Part shown: in pieces, positions 8,699 through 17,630 of the stretch
Layout of the letters: every line of letters begins with the position of its first letter
How positions within the stretch are numbered: the first letter of the stretch is position 1
Assembly: GCA_937916485.1 (NCBI GenBank)
Contig: CALFSV010000254.1
Span: 1-64,000, forward strand
Source of the DNA: an uncultured Paracoccaceae bacterium
GTDB lineage: Bacteria > Pseudomonadota > Alphaproteobacteria > Rhodobacterales > Rhodobacteraceae
Reading direction: 5' to 3'
DNA: 64,000 bases
Notes under the pieces: model-generated
The model's input: only the letters and a program-made list of their open reading frames with translations
The model's database searches: none
Told to the model about the DNA's origin: nothing
Made by a program: the position numbers and the translations under genes

Positions 8699-9598
8699 AT
8701 GCAGGACAAGAGTAGTCGGCCCCTCGTGGGTGTCATGTGGATGCTGTTGACGGGCCTTTGTTTCGTGGCTGTGACAGGTATCGTGAAATACGTAGGCTCC
8801 AACGTGCCGGCGGCGCAGGCGGCGTTCCTGCGCTATGTCCTGGGCCTGGTGTTCCTGTTGCCCATGATCCGCCCGATCATCGCCGCCCGTCTGACGCGCC
8901 GGCAACTGGGGCTTTTCACCCTGCGCGGCCTTGTCCATTCGGGGGCGGTGATCCTTTGGTTCTTTGCCATGACCCAGATCCCCATCGCCGAGGTGACGGC
9001 GATGAATTACCTCAACCCGGTTTATGTGACGCTGGCCGCAGCCCTGTTCCTGGGCGAGGCGCTGCCACCGCGCCGCCTGCCTGCTGTCGGCTTTGCCTTG
9101 CTGGGCGCCATCGTCATCCTGCGCCCGGGCATCCGGGCGATCGAGCCGGGCCATATTGCCATGCTCTTTACCGCCCTTGGATTTGCGGCGAGCTATCTCA
9201 TTGCCAAGATCGTGTCGGGCGAGGTCAGCGCGGCGGTGGTCGTCGGCATGCTGTCTGTCACCGTGACCATAGGGCTGGCCCCCTTTGCCTGGGCGGTCTG
9301 GGTGACGCCGACCCTGTCTGATCTGGGCTGGTTGTTCCTTGTGGCCTGCTTTGCCACGGCGGGTCATTACACCATGACCCTGGCCTTTGCCGCGGCCCCC
9401 CTGACTGTGACGCAGCCCGTCACCTTCCTGCAGTTGGTCTGGGCTGTGACCCTGGGATGGGCAGTCTTTGGCGAGGCGGTGGACTGCTGGGTGATCCTCG
9501 GTGGAGCCATCATCATGGCGAGTGTTACCTTTATCACCTGGCGCGAGGCTTTGGCCCGGCGCAAGATCACGCCGGCGGTGCAGGAAACCAAGGTCTGA
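8699..9598 (+). CDS. DMT superfamily (EamA) transporter
   Basis: Second EamA permease of the window, 299 residues, about ten membrane segments in two repeats (MNYLNPVYVTLAAALFLGEALP in the first, LQLVWAVTLGWAVFGEA in the second). The ATG at 8699 was chosen since the in-frame extension to 8612 would overlap the LysE gene and shows no hydrophobic or conserved sequence. Substrate unknown; export of S-adenosylmethionine or amino-acid derivatives is known for similar proteins. Confidence 0.86.
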   Translation: MQDKSSRPLVGVMWMLLTGLCFVAVTGIVKYVGSNVPAAQAAFLRYVLGLVFLLPMIRPIIAARLTRRQLGLFTLRGLVHSGAVILWFFAMTQIPIAEVTAMNYLNPVYVTLAAALFLGEALPPRRLPAVGFALLGAIVILRPGIRAIEPGHIAMLFTALGFAASYLIAKIVSGEVSAAVVVGMLSVTVTIGLAPFAWAVWVTPTLSDLGWLFLVACFATAGHYTMTLAFAAAPLTVTQPVTFLQLVWAVTLGWAVFGEAVDCWVILGGAIIMASVTFITWREALARRKITPAVQETKV

Positions 9599-9603
9599 TT
9601 CTC

Positions 9604-9625
9604 GAGTATTTGGGACGAAGCGAAG
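9604..9625. repeat. Clade-type intergenic repeat, copy 2 (reverse orientation)
   Basis: Reads GAGTATTTGGGACGAAGCGA on the plus strand, the reverse complement of the copies at 3463 and 14705. It sits in the 34-bp convergent gap between the EamA gene and choV, followed by GGGGCGGCCTAGCCCC which can fold into a short stem. It may act in 3'-end formation. Confidence 0.7.
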
Positions 9626-9632
9626 GGGCGGC

Positions 9633-10658
9633 CTAGCCCCTGGGATCAAGAAGCTTGGCCAGAACGGAATCCTTCGTGATCTCGCCTATGATCTTGCCGT
9701 TCTCGGCGACTGCCACTGGCCGGCCGGTTTGCCGCACCCGGTCCATCACTTGCCTTATGTCGGTTTCAGGGCCAACCGCGTCGGGGGCCTCCGGATCGCT
9801 GCCTGGTCCCATGACATCACGGGCGCAGAGCACGCCCAGCGGGTTCATATGGGCCACGAAGTCGGCCACATAGTCGTTCGCGGGGGCGGTGAAAATTTCG
9901 CGCGGAGTGCCGCATTGCACGATCCGACCGCCCTCCATGATGGCGATCCGGTTGCCGATCTTGAAGGCTTCGTCCAGGTCATGGCTGACGAAAACGATGG
10001 TTCGGTTGCGCTTGGCCTGAAGTTCCAGCAGTTCGTCCTGCAGGCGGTTGCGGATCAAGGGATCGAGGGCCGAAAACGGCTCGTCCATCAAAAGGATGGG
10101 TGCGTCGGTGGCAAAGGCCCGCGCCAGACCGACCCGTTGCTGCATGCCCCCGGAAAGCTCTCCGACCAGGGCATCGGCCCGGTCGATAAGCCCCACGAGC
10201 GCCAGTTCGTCGTCTACCCGGGCGTGCCGGGCGGCCTTGGACTGGCCACTGAGTTCGAGGCCCAGCCCAACGTTGTCTCGCACCGTGCGCCATGGCAGCA
10301 GTCCGAATTGCTGGAACACCATGGCGACGGTGGTTTGGCGGATCCCGCGCAGGGTCCGGGCATCCGCCTGGGTGACGCTGGTCATCCCGTCGCCGGTCTT
10401 GACCAGAACCTCGCCCCGCACCACCGGGTTCAGCCCATTGACCGCCCGCAGAAGCGTTGATTTGCCCGAGCCCGAAAGCCCCATCAGCACGAGGATCTCG
10501 CCCTCGCCTACAGTCAGGGAGCAGTCGTGCACCCCAAGGACCTGTCCGCAAGCGGCGTTAATCTCGGCCCGGCTTTGTCCCTTGTCCATCAAGGGCAGGG
10601 CCTGTTCGGGATGATCGCCAAAGACGATGGAGACGGATTTGAACTCAACCGCGGTCAT
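9633..10658 (-). CDS. choV: Choline/glycine-betaine ABC transporter ATP-binding protein
   Basis: ATPase of a ChoXWV/ProU-type importer for choline or betaine. Walker A GLSGSGKST at residues 60-68, ABC signature LSGGMQQRVG and Walker B LLMDEP follow in order; the insert before Walker A and the C-terminal CBS-like tail (about 280-341, ending EITKDSVLAKLLD) are typical of OpuA/ProV/ChoV ATPases. Its ATG overlaps the permease stop by 4 bases. Placed in the choline cluster next to betI-betC-betA, so choline is the likeliest substrate. Confidence 0.93.
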   Translation of the reverse strand: MTAVEFKSVSIVFGDHPEQALPLMDKGQSRAEINAACGQVLGVHDCSLTVGEGEILVLMGLSGSGKSTLLRAVNGLNPVVRGEVLVKTGDGMTSVTQADARTLRGIRQTTVAMVFQQFGLLPWRTVRDNVGLGLELSGQSKAARHARVDDELALVGLIDRADALVGELSGGMQQRVGLARAFATDAPILLMDEPFSALDPLIRNRLQDELLELQAKRNRTIVFVSHDLDEAFKIGNRIAIMEGGRIVQCGTPREIFTAPANDYVADFVAHMNPLGVLCARDVMGPGSDPEAPDAVGPETDIRQVMDRVRQTGRPVAVAENGKIIGEITKDSVLAKLLDPRG

Positions 10659-11488
10659 TTGCGTGTCACCCGCAGCATACGGTCCAGCATGATGGCGACC
10701 ACCACGATGATGATCCCCGATTCAAAGCCCAGTGAGGTGTTGACCGAGTTCAGCGCCCGCACAACCGGCACCCCCAACCCGCTGGCCCCGACGAGGGCCG
10801 CAATCACGACCATCGACAGCGACAGCATGATGGTCTGGTTCAGCCCGGCCATGATTTGGGGAAAGGCCGACGGCAGTTCGACCTTCCACAGAACCTGGCT
10901 TGGAGTGGCCCCGAAGGCCTCTGCCGCTTCCAGCAAGGGTTGAGGGGTGGACGAGATGCCAAGATGGGTCAACCGGATCGGGGCGGGCAGGACAAAGATC
11001 ACCGTGGCGATCAGTCCGGGCACCATGCCGATGCCAAAGAACACGATGGCCGGGATGAGGTAGACGAAGGTGGGCAGGGTCTGCATCAGGTCAAGGACGG
11101 GCGACATCCAGGAGTACAGTTTTGGCCGATGGGCTGCCGCGATGCCGATCGGGACGCCGACGGCCATGCAGACCACGCAGGAGGACAGGACAAGGGTCAG
11201 GCTTTCCGTCGTCTCCTCCCAATAGCCCTGATTGAGGATGAACAGGAATCCCAGCACGATCAGCAGGCATGGTTGCCAGCGGCGCTGCAGGACCCAGGTC
11301 AGGACGACAAAAAGCGCTATGATCACAAAGGGATGCGGCGTCTGTAGCAGCCAGAGGATCCCGTCGATCATCGCCTCCAGCACCAGGCTGAGCCAGTCGA
11401 AGACCCCCGCCCCGTTGTCCTTGAGCCAGTCGAAGGCCACCTTGGCGGTGCGGCCCACCGGTATCTTGTTATCCGTCAGCCAGTCCAT
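10655..11488 (-). CDS. choW: Choline ABC transporter permease
   Basis: Membrane subunit of the ChoXWV importer, 277 residues with about six to seven membrane segments. The EAA-type loop is visible in EAAEAFGATPSQVLWKVELP, followed by QTIMLSLSMVVIAALVGASGLG, which is strongly conserved in ProW/ChoW permeases. Middle gene of the leftward choX-choW-choV operon; separated from choX by 84 bp that contain a strong stem-loop. Confidence 0.92.
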   Translation of the reverse strand: MDWLTDNKIPVGRTAKVAFDWLKDNGAGVFDWLSLVLEAMIDGILWLLQTPHPFVIIALFVVLTWVLQRRWQPCLLIVLGFLFILNQGYWEETTESLTLVLSSCVVCMAVGVPIGIAAAHRPKLYSWMSPVLDLMQTLPTFVYLIPAIVFFGIGMVPGLIATVIFVLPAPIRLTHLGISSTPQPLLEAAEAFGATPSQVLWKVELPSAFPQIMAGLNQTIMLSLSMVVIAALVGASGLGVPVVRALNSVNTSLGFESGIIIVVVAIMLDRMLRVTRK

Positions 11489-11536
11489 GCCTGCCCTTTC
11501 CAGGCAAGGCCCGCAGGCCCGCCTTCGGTCTTTTGC

Positions 11537-11565
11537 GGGGTCCCCGGCCGGTGGCCGGGAACCCC
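11537..11565. other. Intercistronic stem-loop between choX and choW
   Basis: GGGGTCCCCGGCC pairs with GGCCGGGAACCCC across a 3-base loop: 13 positions with a single mismatch. In the direction of transcription (leftward) the stem is followed by GCAAAAG, not a T-run, so it is more likely an mRNA 3'-end stabiliser or partial attenuator than a full terminator. Such stems often raise the level of the binding-protein mRNA over the permease. Confidence 0.6.
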
Positions 11566-11572
11566 AATGGCG

Positions 11573-12496
11573 TTACATGTTGATGGCTGCCGACACGGCC
11601 GCCATGGCATCACCACCATCGGCGGTGGTCACACCGTCAAGCCAGGGGGCCACGGCATCGGGGTTGGCTGCCAGCCAGGCCTGCGCCGCGTCGACCGGAT
11701 CGGCACCGTCGTTGAGGATCGCGCCCATGATCTCGTTCTCCATCGCCAGGGTGAAGGTGAGATTGGACAGCAGAGCGCCTACGTTGGGGCAGTCCGCGGC
11801 AAAGCCTGCCCGGGTGTTGGTGGCCACTTCTGCGCCGCCAAGGTTGGGACCGAACCAGTCATCACCGCCCTCAAGATAGGTCATCTGAAAGTTGGCGTTC
11901 ATCGGGTGCGGCTCCCACCCAAGGAAGATGATCGGCGTGTCGCGGCTGGATGCCCGGTCGACCTGCGCCAGCATTCCCTGTTCGGAGCTTTCCACCAGCT
12001 CGAACCCGCTCAGCCCAAAGGCGTCAGCTTCGATCATGTCAAGGATCAGGCGGTTGCCGTCGTTGCCGGGCTCGATCCCGTAGATCTGACCGTCAAGGGC
12101 CTCGGCGTTGGCGGCAATAGCTGCAAAGCTGTCGATGCCAAGGGCGGCGCCAGCGGCATTGGTGGCAAGGGTGTACTTTGCGCCCTCAAGGTTGACGCGG
12201 ACGGTTTCGACCGTGCCGGCATCACGGTAGGGGGCGATGTCAGCCTCCATCGTGGGCATCCAGTTGCCGAGGAAGACATCAACATCGCCTTCGGCCATCG
12301 AGGTATAGGTGACCGGCACCGACAACAGCTTGATGTCGTTGTCATAGCCCAGGGCATCGAGGACAAAGGTGGTCACAGCGGTGGTGGCAGTGATGTCGGT
12401 CCAGCCGACATCGGAAAAAGTGATGGTGCCGCAATCGGCAAGGGCCGGGCTTGCTGCGCAAAGGGCAAGGGCGGAAAGGGTATATCTGAGGTTCAT
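11573..12496 (-). CDS. choX: Choline-binding periplasmic protein
   Basis: Substrate-binding protein of the choline ABC importer (OpuAC-type fold). The first 21 residues form a signal peptide ending near SPALADC; the mature protein shows the DVGWTDITATTAV start, the VDVFLGNWMPTME block and IIFLGWEPHPMN, all typical of ChoX with its aromatic choline cage. 307 residues. First gene of the leftward operon; the start codon is 34 bases from the probable BetI operator. Confidence 0.93.
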   Translation of the reverse strand: MNLRYTLSALALCAASPALADCGTITFSDVGWTDITATTAVTTFVLDALGYDNDIKLLSVPVTYTSMAEGDVDVFLGNWMPTMEADIAPYRDAGTVETVRVNLEGAKYTLATNAAGAALGIDSFAAIAANAEALDGQIYGIEPGNDGNRLILDMIEADAFGLSGFELVESSEQGMLAQVDRASSRDTPIIFLGWEPHPMNANFQMTYLEGGDDWFGPNLGGAEVATNTRAGFAADCPNVGALLSNLTFTLAMENEIMGAILNDGADPVDAAQAWLAANPDAVAPWLDGVTTADGGDAMAAVSAAINM

Positions 12497-12529
12497 TTCG
12501 GTCTCCCTGGTGGACGTGGTTTTTTCTTG

Positions 12530-12543
12530 ATTGACTAGTCAAT
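12530..12543. promoter_or_regulatory. Probable BetI operator in choX/betI gap
   Basis: ATTGACTAGTCAAT is a perfect 14-bp palindrome in the 118-bp gap between the divergent choX and betI genes. BetI repressors in enterics and rhizobia bind TTGA..TCAA inverted repeats at the same location. Its position would let one site control both the importer and the betICA operon. Assignment is inference from sequence and context. Confidence 0.65.
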
Positions 12544-12614
12544 AAAGGAACATCTAGGTCTGTATGGCAAGCCTGAATTCTCGGGCCATGCCATGAGCCA
12601 TTGAGGTGCAAAAC

Positions 12615-13199
12615 ATGCCAAAGCTCGGGATGGAGCCTATACGCCGCGCCGCCTTGGTGGAAGCGACGATTGCCGAGATCGGCGTACAGGGGACGCTGGA
12701 TGTCACAGTAAGCCAGATCGCACGCCGTGCGGGCATGTCGTCTGCGCTGGCGCATCATTACTTTGGCGGCAAGGAGCAGATCTTCCTCGCCGCGATGCGC
12801 CACGTGCTGGCTGTCTACGGTGCCGAGGTGCGGGGCGCTTTGGCGATGGCGGATGGCCCGCGGGCCCGGCTGATTGCGGTGATCCGGGCGGGCTTCAATT
12901 CGTCGAACTTCCGACCCGAGGTCATCGCCGCCTGGCTGAATTTCTACGCTCTGGCCCGGACCTCGCCCGAGGCTGGCCGCCTTCTGGCGGTTTACAAGGG
13001 ACGGCTGGCCGCAAACCTTGTGCACGACCTGCGCCCGCTGGTGGGTGAGGCAGCCCCGGGCATCGCAGAGCGTCTGGGCGGGCTGATCGACGGCCTTTAC
13101 CTTCGCGAAGGTCTGCGGCAGGGGGCGCCGGATGGGGCAGGGGCAACGGCTCACGTCTTGCGGATACTGGATCTCGAAATCAAAGGCGCATTGGCATGA
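12615..13199 (+). CDS. betI: Choline-responsive repressor BetI
   Basis: TetR-family repressor of choline oxidation genes, relieved by choline. The N-terminus MPKLGMEPIRRAAL is the hallmark of BetI, followed by a TetR helix-turn-helix (about 25-50, VSQIARRAGMSSALAHHYFGGKEQIF). 194 residues from the ATG at 12615, which has GAGG 8 bases upstream; a GTG at 12606 would add three residues. Overlaps betC by ATGA, so repressor and enzyme are co-translated and autoregulation is expected. Confidence 0.94.
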   Translation: MPKLGMEPIRRAALVEATIAEIGVQGTLDVTVSQIARRAGMSSALAHHYFGGKEQIFLAAMRHVLAVYGAEVRGALAMADGPRARLIAVIRAGFNSSNFRPEVIAAWLNFYALARTSPEAGRLLAVYKGRLAANLVHDLRPLVGEAAPGIAERLGGLIDGLYLREGLRQGAPDGAGATAHVLRILDLEIKGALA

Positions 13200-14701
13200 G
13201 CAAACCCAATATTCTGATCATCATGGTCGACCAGCTCAACGGGACCCTGTTTCCCGACGGGCCTGCGGACTGGCTGCATACGCCGCATCTGGCGGCCCTG
13301 GCTGCGCGATCGGTGCGCTTTGCCAATGCTTATACCGGCTCACCGCTTTGCGCGCCGGGGCGGGCGTCCTTCATGTCCGGTCAACTGCCATCCCGGACCG
13401 GGGTCTATGATAATGCTGCGGAATTCGTGTCTTCCATCCCCACCTATGCGCACCACCTGCGCCGGGCCGGCTATCTGACCTTTCTGTCGGGCAAGATGCA
13501 CTTTGTCGGCCCCGACCAGATGCATGGGTTCGAGGAACGGCTGACGACCGACATTTACCCGGCCGATTTCGGCTGGACCCCGGACTATCGCAAACCCGGC
13601 GAGCGGATCGACTGGTGGTATCACAATCTGGGCTCTGTCACAGGGGCAGGGGTGGCCGAGATCACCAACCAGATGGAATATGACGACGACGTCGCCCACC
13701 ATGCCCGACAGCGGATTTATGACCTGGCACGGGGCGGGGATCGGCCATGGTGCCTGACGGTCAGTTTCACCCATCCGCACGACCCCTACGTGGCGCGCAA
13801 AGAGTATTGGGACCTTTATGAGGACTGCAAACATTTGCAACCGACGGTCCCAGCACTTGCATATTCCGAACAAGATGCGCATTCGAAGCGGCTGATGGAT
13901 GCCAATGACTATCATAATTTCAACATAACTGCAGATGACATCGCTCGCTCGCGACGGGCCTACTTCGCCAACCTCTCCTACCTCGACGATCACATCGGCC
14001 GCATCCTCAAGACGCTTCGCGATACCCGGCAAGAGGCCATTGTCCTCTTCGTCTCGGATCACGGCGATAAACTGGGTGAGGGGGGGATGTGGTTCAAGAT
14101 GTCCTTCCGCGAAGGCTCTGCCCGGGTGCCGCTGATGATCGCCGCCCCCGGACTTGATCCCCACAAGATCGACACGCCGGTCTCGACAATCGACGTGCTG
14201 CCGACGCTCTGCGATCTGGCGGGCATCGACATGGAGGAGGTCATGCCCTGGACCGACGGCACCTCCCTTTTGCCGCTGGCGCAAGGGATCGAGCGGACCG
14301 CGCCCGTCGCCATGGAATACGCGGCCGAAGGCAGTCAGGCCCCGCTTGTCGGGTTGCGCTACGGCAAATGGAAATACATCCGTTGCGCATTGGACCCCGA
14401 CCAGCTCTTTGACCTCGATGCGGACCCGCAGGAAAGGACCAACCTGGCCGATCATCCTGCCCACCAGGGCACGGTCGCAAGCCTGCGTGCCAAATCCGAG
14501 GCGCGCTGGGACCTGGCCGCCTTTGACGCCTCGGTGCGCGAAAGTCAGGCCCGCCGCTGGGTCGTCTACCCCGCCCTGCGCAATGGGGACTACTACCCCT
14601 GGGACTACCAGCCCCTGCAAAAGGCCTCCGAACGGTACATGCGAAACCACATGGACCTCAACACCCTCGAAGAGAGCAAACGCTTCCCCCGAGGCGAATA
14701 A
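13196..14701 (+). CDS. betC: Choline-sulfatase
   Basis: Hydrolyses choline-O-sulfate to choline and sulfate, feeding the betaine pathway. Type I sulfatase: metal residues D12-Q13 near the start and the C-x-P-x-R motif CAPGR at 52-56, with C52 the residue converted to formylglycine. HDPYVARKEYW and SDHGDKLGE are the later metal/sulfate blocks, and the C-terminal extension (WDLAAFDASVRESQARR) is specific to choline-sulfatases. 501 residues, normal length. Second gene of the betI operon. Confidence 0.95.
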   Translation: MSKPNILIIMVDQLNGTLFPDGPADWLHTPHLAALAARSVRFANAYTGSPLCAPGRASFMSGQLPSRTGVYDNAAEFVSSIPTYAHHLRRAGYLTFLSGKMHFVGPDQMHGFEERLTTDIYPADFGWTPDYRKPGERIDWWYHNLGSVTGAGVAEITNQMEYDDDVAHHARQRIYDLARGGDRPWCLTVSFTHPHDPYVARKEYWDLYEDCKHLQPTVPALAYSEQDAHSKRLMDANDYHNFNITADDIARSRRAYFANLSYLDDHIGRILKTLRDTRQEAIVLFVSDHGDKLGEGGMWFKMSFREGSARVPLMIAAPGLDPHKIDTPVSTIDVLPTLCDLAGIDMEEVMPWTDGTSLLPLAQGIERTAPVAMEYAAEGSQAPLVGLRYGKWKYIRCALDPDQLFDLDADPQERTNLADHPAHQGTVASLRAKSEARWDLAAFDASVRESQARRWVVYPALRNGDYYPWDYQPLQKASERYMRNHMDLNTLEESKRFPRGE

Positions 14702-14704
14702 CCC

Positions 14705-14726
14705 CTTCGCTTCGTTCCAAATACTC
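14705..14726. repeat. Clade-type intergenic repeat, copy 3
   Basis: Begins CTTCGCTTCGTTCCAAATAC, and is followed by CCGCCGGAGGCGG, a small stem. It starts 4 bases after the betC stop within the 126-bp gap before betA. Same element as 3463-3484 and 9604-9625. Confidence 0.7.
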
Positions 14727-14827
14727 CCGCCGGAGGCGGCCCCATCCGCCCAGTGCCCGCACCAGGACCGTGCAAATGACCACTTCACCCGTCGCAACCC
14801 TCACGGCAATCGCAAGGCGCCAGACCG

Positions 14828-16480
14828 ATGCAATCTGAATATGTTATCATCGGGGCAGGCAGTGCCGGTTGCGCAATTGCCTATCGGCTGGCCGAAGCCG
14901 GGCGCAAGGTCATCGTCATCGAACACGGGGGCACCGACGCAGGACCCCTCATCCAGATGCCCGCGGCCCTCAGCTATCCGATGAACATGTCCCGCTACGA
15001 CTGGGGCTTCTCCTCCGAGCCCGAGCCTCATCTCGGCGGCCGCAGGCTGGCCACGCCTCGTGGCAAGGTGATCGGCGGCTCCTCATCGATCAATGGCATG
15101 GTCTATGTGCGCGGCCACGCCGGGGACTACGATCATTGGGCCGAAGCGGGGGCACAGGGCTGGGCCTATGCAGATGTGCTACCCTATTTCCGGCGGATGG
15201 AGAACTGGCATGGAGGCGACAATGCCGACGGCTGGCGCGGCGACAGTGGCCCCCTCCACATCTCTCGCGGTCCACGCACCAATCCCCTGACCCGCGCCTT
15301 TACCGAAGCAGGCCATCAGGCAGGCTACCCCCTGACCGAGGATTACAATGGCCGCCAGCAAGAGGGCTTTGGCGCGTTCGAGGCGACCATCTGGAAGGGT
15401 CAGCGTTGGTCTGCCGCCAATGCCTACCTCAAACCCGCCAAGAAGACCGGCAATGTCGAGGTCGTGCAGGCCCTTGCCCAGCGGATCGTCATCAAGGACG
15501 GGGTTGCGACAGGGGTCGAGGTTCTGCGCAAGGGCCGGGTCGAGGTGATCGAGGCGCAGGCCGAGGTGATCATTGCAGCCTCTGCCATCAACTCGCCCAA
15601 GCTGTTGATGCTGTCGGGCATCGGTCCCGCCGCACATTTGGCCGAACATGGCATCGACGTCGTGGCGGACCGGCCCGGTGTTGGTCAGAACCTACAGGAT
15701 CATCTGGAAATGTATATCCAGATGGCCGCGACCAAGCCCGTCTCGCTGTACACCTATTGGAACCTTCTGGGCAAAGCGGCCCTGGGCGCCCAGTGGCTCT
15801 TCACGCGCAAGGGTCTTGCCGCGTCCAACCAATTTGAAAGCACAGGGTTTATCCGCTCCCGTCCGGGCATCCGCTATCCCGATGTGCAGTTCCATTTCCT
15901 GCCGCTTGCCGTCCGCTATGACGGCAAGATCGCTGCGGGCGGTCATGGCTTTCAGGCGCATGTCGGGCCTATGCGGTCCCCGTCGCGTGGCGCGATCACC
16001 CTAAAAAGCGCTGATCCGAACGAGGCCCCGCGCATCGTCTTCAACTACATGTCGACGGAACAGGACTGGATCGATTTCCGCAAATGCATCCGGCTGACCC
16101 GCGAAATCTTTGCACAGGAGGCCTTCGCCCCCTATCGCGGGCGCGAACTTCAGCCCGGCTCCGACGCCCAAAGCGACGCCGCGCTGGACGATGCGATCTG
16201 CGAACACGCAGAAAGCGCCTATCACCCCTGTGGCACCTGCAAGATGGGCGCAGCGGATGATCCGATGGCGGTGGTGGACCCTCATACCCGCGTCATCGGG
16301 GTAGACCGGCTGCGCGTTGCCGACAGCTCGATTTTCCCGCAAATCACCAATGGCAATCTCAACGGTCCCTCGATCCTGGTGGGAGAAAAGGCCTCCGATC
16401 ACATCCTCGGCCGCCAGCCTCTTGCCTCGGCCAATGCAGAGCCATGGTTCCATCCCCATTGGGAAACGGCGCAGCGCTAA
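14828..16480 (+). CDS. betA: Choline dehydrogenase
   Basis: Membrane-associated GMC flavoprotein oxidising choline to betaine aldehyde (and partly on to betaine). The FAD-binding GxGxxG is in [16 protein letters not shown] at about 5-22, GMC signature 1 at [18 protein letters not shown], and signature 2 at [15 protein letters not shown]; the catalytic His lies in [11 protein letters not shown]. 550 residues, full length. Same strand as betI-betC but after 126 bp; betB (betaine aldehyde dehydrogenase), the usual partner, does not follow. Confidence 0.95.
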   Translation: MQSEYVIIGAGSAGCAIAYRLAEAGRKVIVIEHGGTDAGPLIQMPAALSYPMNMSRYDWGFSSEPEPHLGGRRLATPRGKVIGGSSSINGMVYVRGHAGDYDHWAEAGAQGWAYADVLPYFRRMENWHGGDNADGWRGDSGPLHISRGPRTNPLTRAFTEAGHQAGYPLTEDYNGRQQEGFGAFEATIWKGQRWSAANAYLKPAKKTGNVEVVQALAQRIVIKDGVATGVEVLRKGRVEVIEAQAEVIIAASAINSPKLLMLSGIGPAAHLAEHGIDVVADRPGVGQNLQDHLEMYIQMAATKPVSLYTYWNLLGKAALGAQWLFTRKGLAASNQFESTGFIRSRPGIRYPDVQFHFLPLAVRYDGKIAAGGHGFQAHVGPMRSPSRGAITLKSADPNEAPRIVFNYMSTEQDWIDFRKCIRLTREIFAQEAFAPYRGRELQPGSDAQSDAALDDAICEHAESAYHPCGTCKMGAADDPMAVVDPHTRVIGVDRLRVADSSIFPQITNGNLNGPSILVGEKASDHILGRQPLASANAEPWFHPHWETAQR

Positions 16481-16489
16481 CCGCCGGAC

Positions 16490-16503
16490 TTGATCCGCAT
16501 CAA
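16490..16503. promoter_or_regulatory. FnrL-type box upstream of DUF465 gene
   Basis: TTGATCCGCATCAA is an exact match to the FNR/FnrL consensus TTGAT-N4-ATCAA. It ends 57 bases before the ATG at 16561. Binding by an oxygen-sensing Fnr protein is inferred from the match and position. Confidence 0.75.
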
Positions 16504-16560
16504 GGCCGGGCAGGGCCATATGGGGCAGACTGTGGAAAACCACATCAAAAGGAGCGATCC

Positions 16561-16806
16561 ATGTCCCATACACCCCATGAACTGGCCGAGGAATTCCCGG
16601 ACCACATCACCGCAATGCACGCGTTGCGCCAGTCCGACCACCATTTCGCAGCCTTGGCCGATGCCTATCACGAAATAAACCGCGCCATTCACCGGGCAGA
16701 GACGGACGTCGAACCAACAGACGACGCCCATATGACCGAGTTGCGCCGGCAAAGGCTGCATCTGAAGGACCAGATCTGGGCGGCTCTTCAAAAGGCCCAA
16801 GGTTAG
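16561..16806 (+). CDS. DUF465/YdcH-family small protein
   Basis: 81-residue, mostly helical charged protein of the YdcH/SlyX-like DUF465 family, function unknown. Typical features: an N-terminal EFPDH segment, LRQSDHHFAALADAYHEINRAIHRAE, and LRRQRLHLKDQIWAALQ at the end, predicted to form an antiparallel coiled coil. The ATG at 16561 has AAAAGGAGCGATCC directly before it; longer in-frame starts run back into betA. A perfect FNR box lies upstream, suggesting induction when oxygen falls. Confidence 0.85.
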   Translation: MSHTPHELAEEFPDHITAMHALRQSDHHFAALADAYHEINRAIHRAETDVEPTDDAHMTELRRQRLHLKDQIWAALQKAQG

Positions 16807-16879
16807 CCGCTTGCCACGTTGACAGATTCGCATCGCTACGGAACCCTGGCCCCGTGCAACACACAGTAGGGGGTTTGGC

Positions 16880-17566
16880 ATGTCATGGCCTATGCTAAGA
16901 ACTGGCGAATTTGTCCTTGCCTTGCTTGTCATTCTTGCGGTGTCCGGGTGTTTGCTGGACCGATCCGCCCCCCTGACTGGCGATATTCTTGTCATCGGTG
17001 ACAGCGTCCTTTGGTGGAACAGCGAAGCAGACGCCTCTGTCGCCGATGTCCTGACGACCCGGTTGGGATTGGAGGTGGCCAATGCCTCGGTCCCCGGAGC
17101 CCTGTTTGTCGGCCCGCAAGGCGATAGCATTCAGGACCAATACGTGCTCGGCGACTGGGCCTGGCTGGTCATGGATGGCGGGGCGAACGACCTGGGCGAG
17201 GGCTGCGGCTGCGGCGACTGCATCGCCGCCGTTGACCCTTTGATCAGCCCGGACGCCACCGCGGGCGCAATCCCCGCCTTTGCCCAGCGTATCGTCGAGG
17301 ACGGTCCCAGGCTGGTTATCATGGGGTATTACGACTCCCCCGATGCGGGGGGTGAGTTCTCGGGATGTCAGGAAGAGCTTGCAGCACTGAACGACCGGCT
17401 TGAGTTGCTGTCCGAGCGGCTGTCGGGGGTCTTTTTTGCCCCCGCGGCACAGGTCATAGAGCCGGGCAATCGCGCTCACTACGATGAAGACTTGGTGCAC
17501 CCGTCCGTGCTTGGCAGCCGCCTGATCGGGGACCAGATCGCCGCAGTGATCCTTGCAGCCCCCTGA
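16880..17566 (+). CDS. SGNH/GDSL hydrolase-like lipoprotein
   Basis: Exported lipoprotein with a hydrophobic leader ending in the lipobox AVSGC (Cys about residue 23). The SGNH esterase blocks are present: GDSV (block I, about 40-43), GGAND (block III), and DEDLVHPS near the C-terminus giving the catalytic D-x-x-H pair. 228 residues. Could act on an ester or acyl group on the cell envelope. A cysteine-rich stretch EGCGCGDC at about 111-118 is unusual. Monocistronic; no partner gene nearby suggests the substrate. Confidence 0.82.
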   Translation: MSWPMLRTGEFVLALLVILAVSGCLLDRSAPLTGDILVIGDSVLWWNSEADASVADVLTTRLGLEVANASVPGALFVGPQGDSIQDQYVLGDWAWLVMDGGANDLGEGCGCGDCIAAVDPLISPDATAGAIPAFAQRIVEDGPRLVIMGYYDSPDAGGEFSGCQEELAALNDRLELLSERLSGVFFAPAAQVIEPGNRAHYDEDLVHPSVLGSRLIGDQIAAVILAAP

Positions 17567-17630
17567 TTTCATGGCACCTGAGCGACGGACCGCCAGGAAA
17601 TGCACCTTGTTCCAGGACGCGGGGTCTCTT

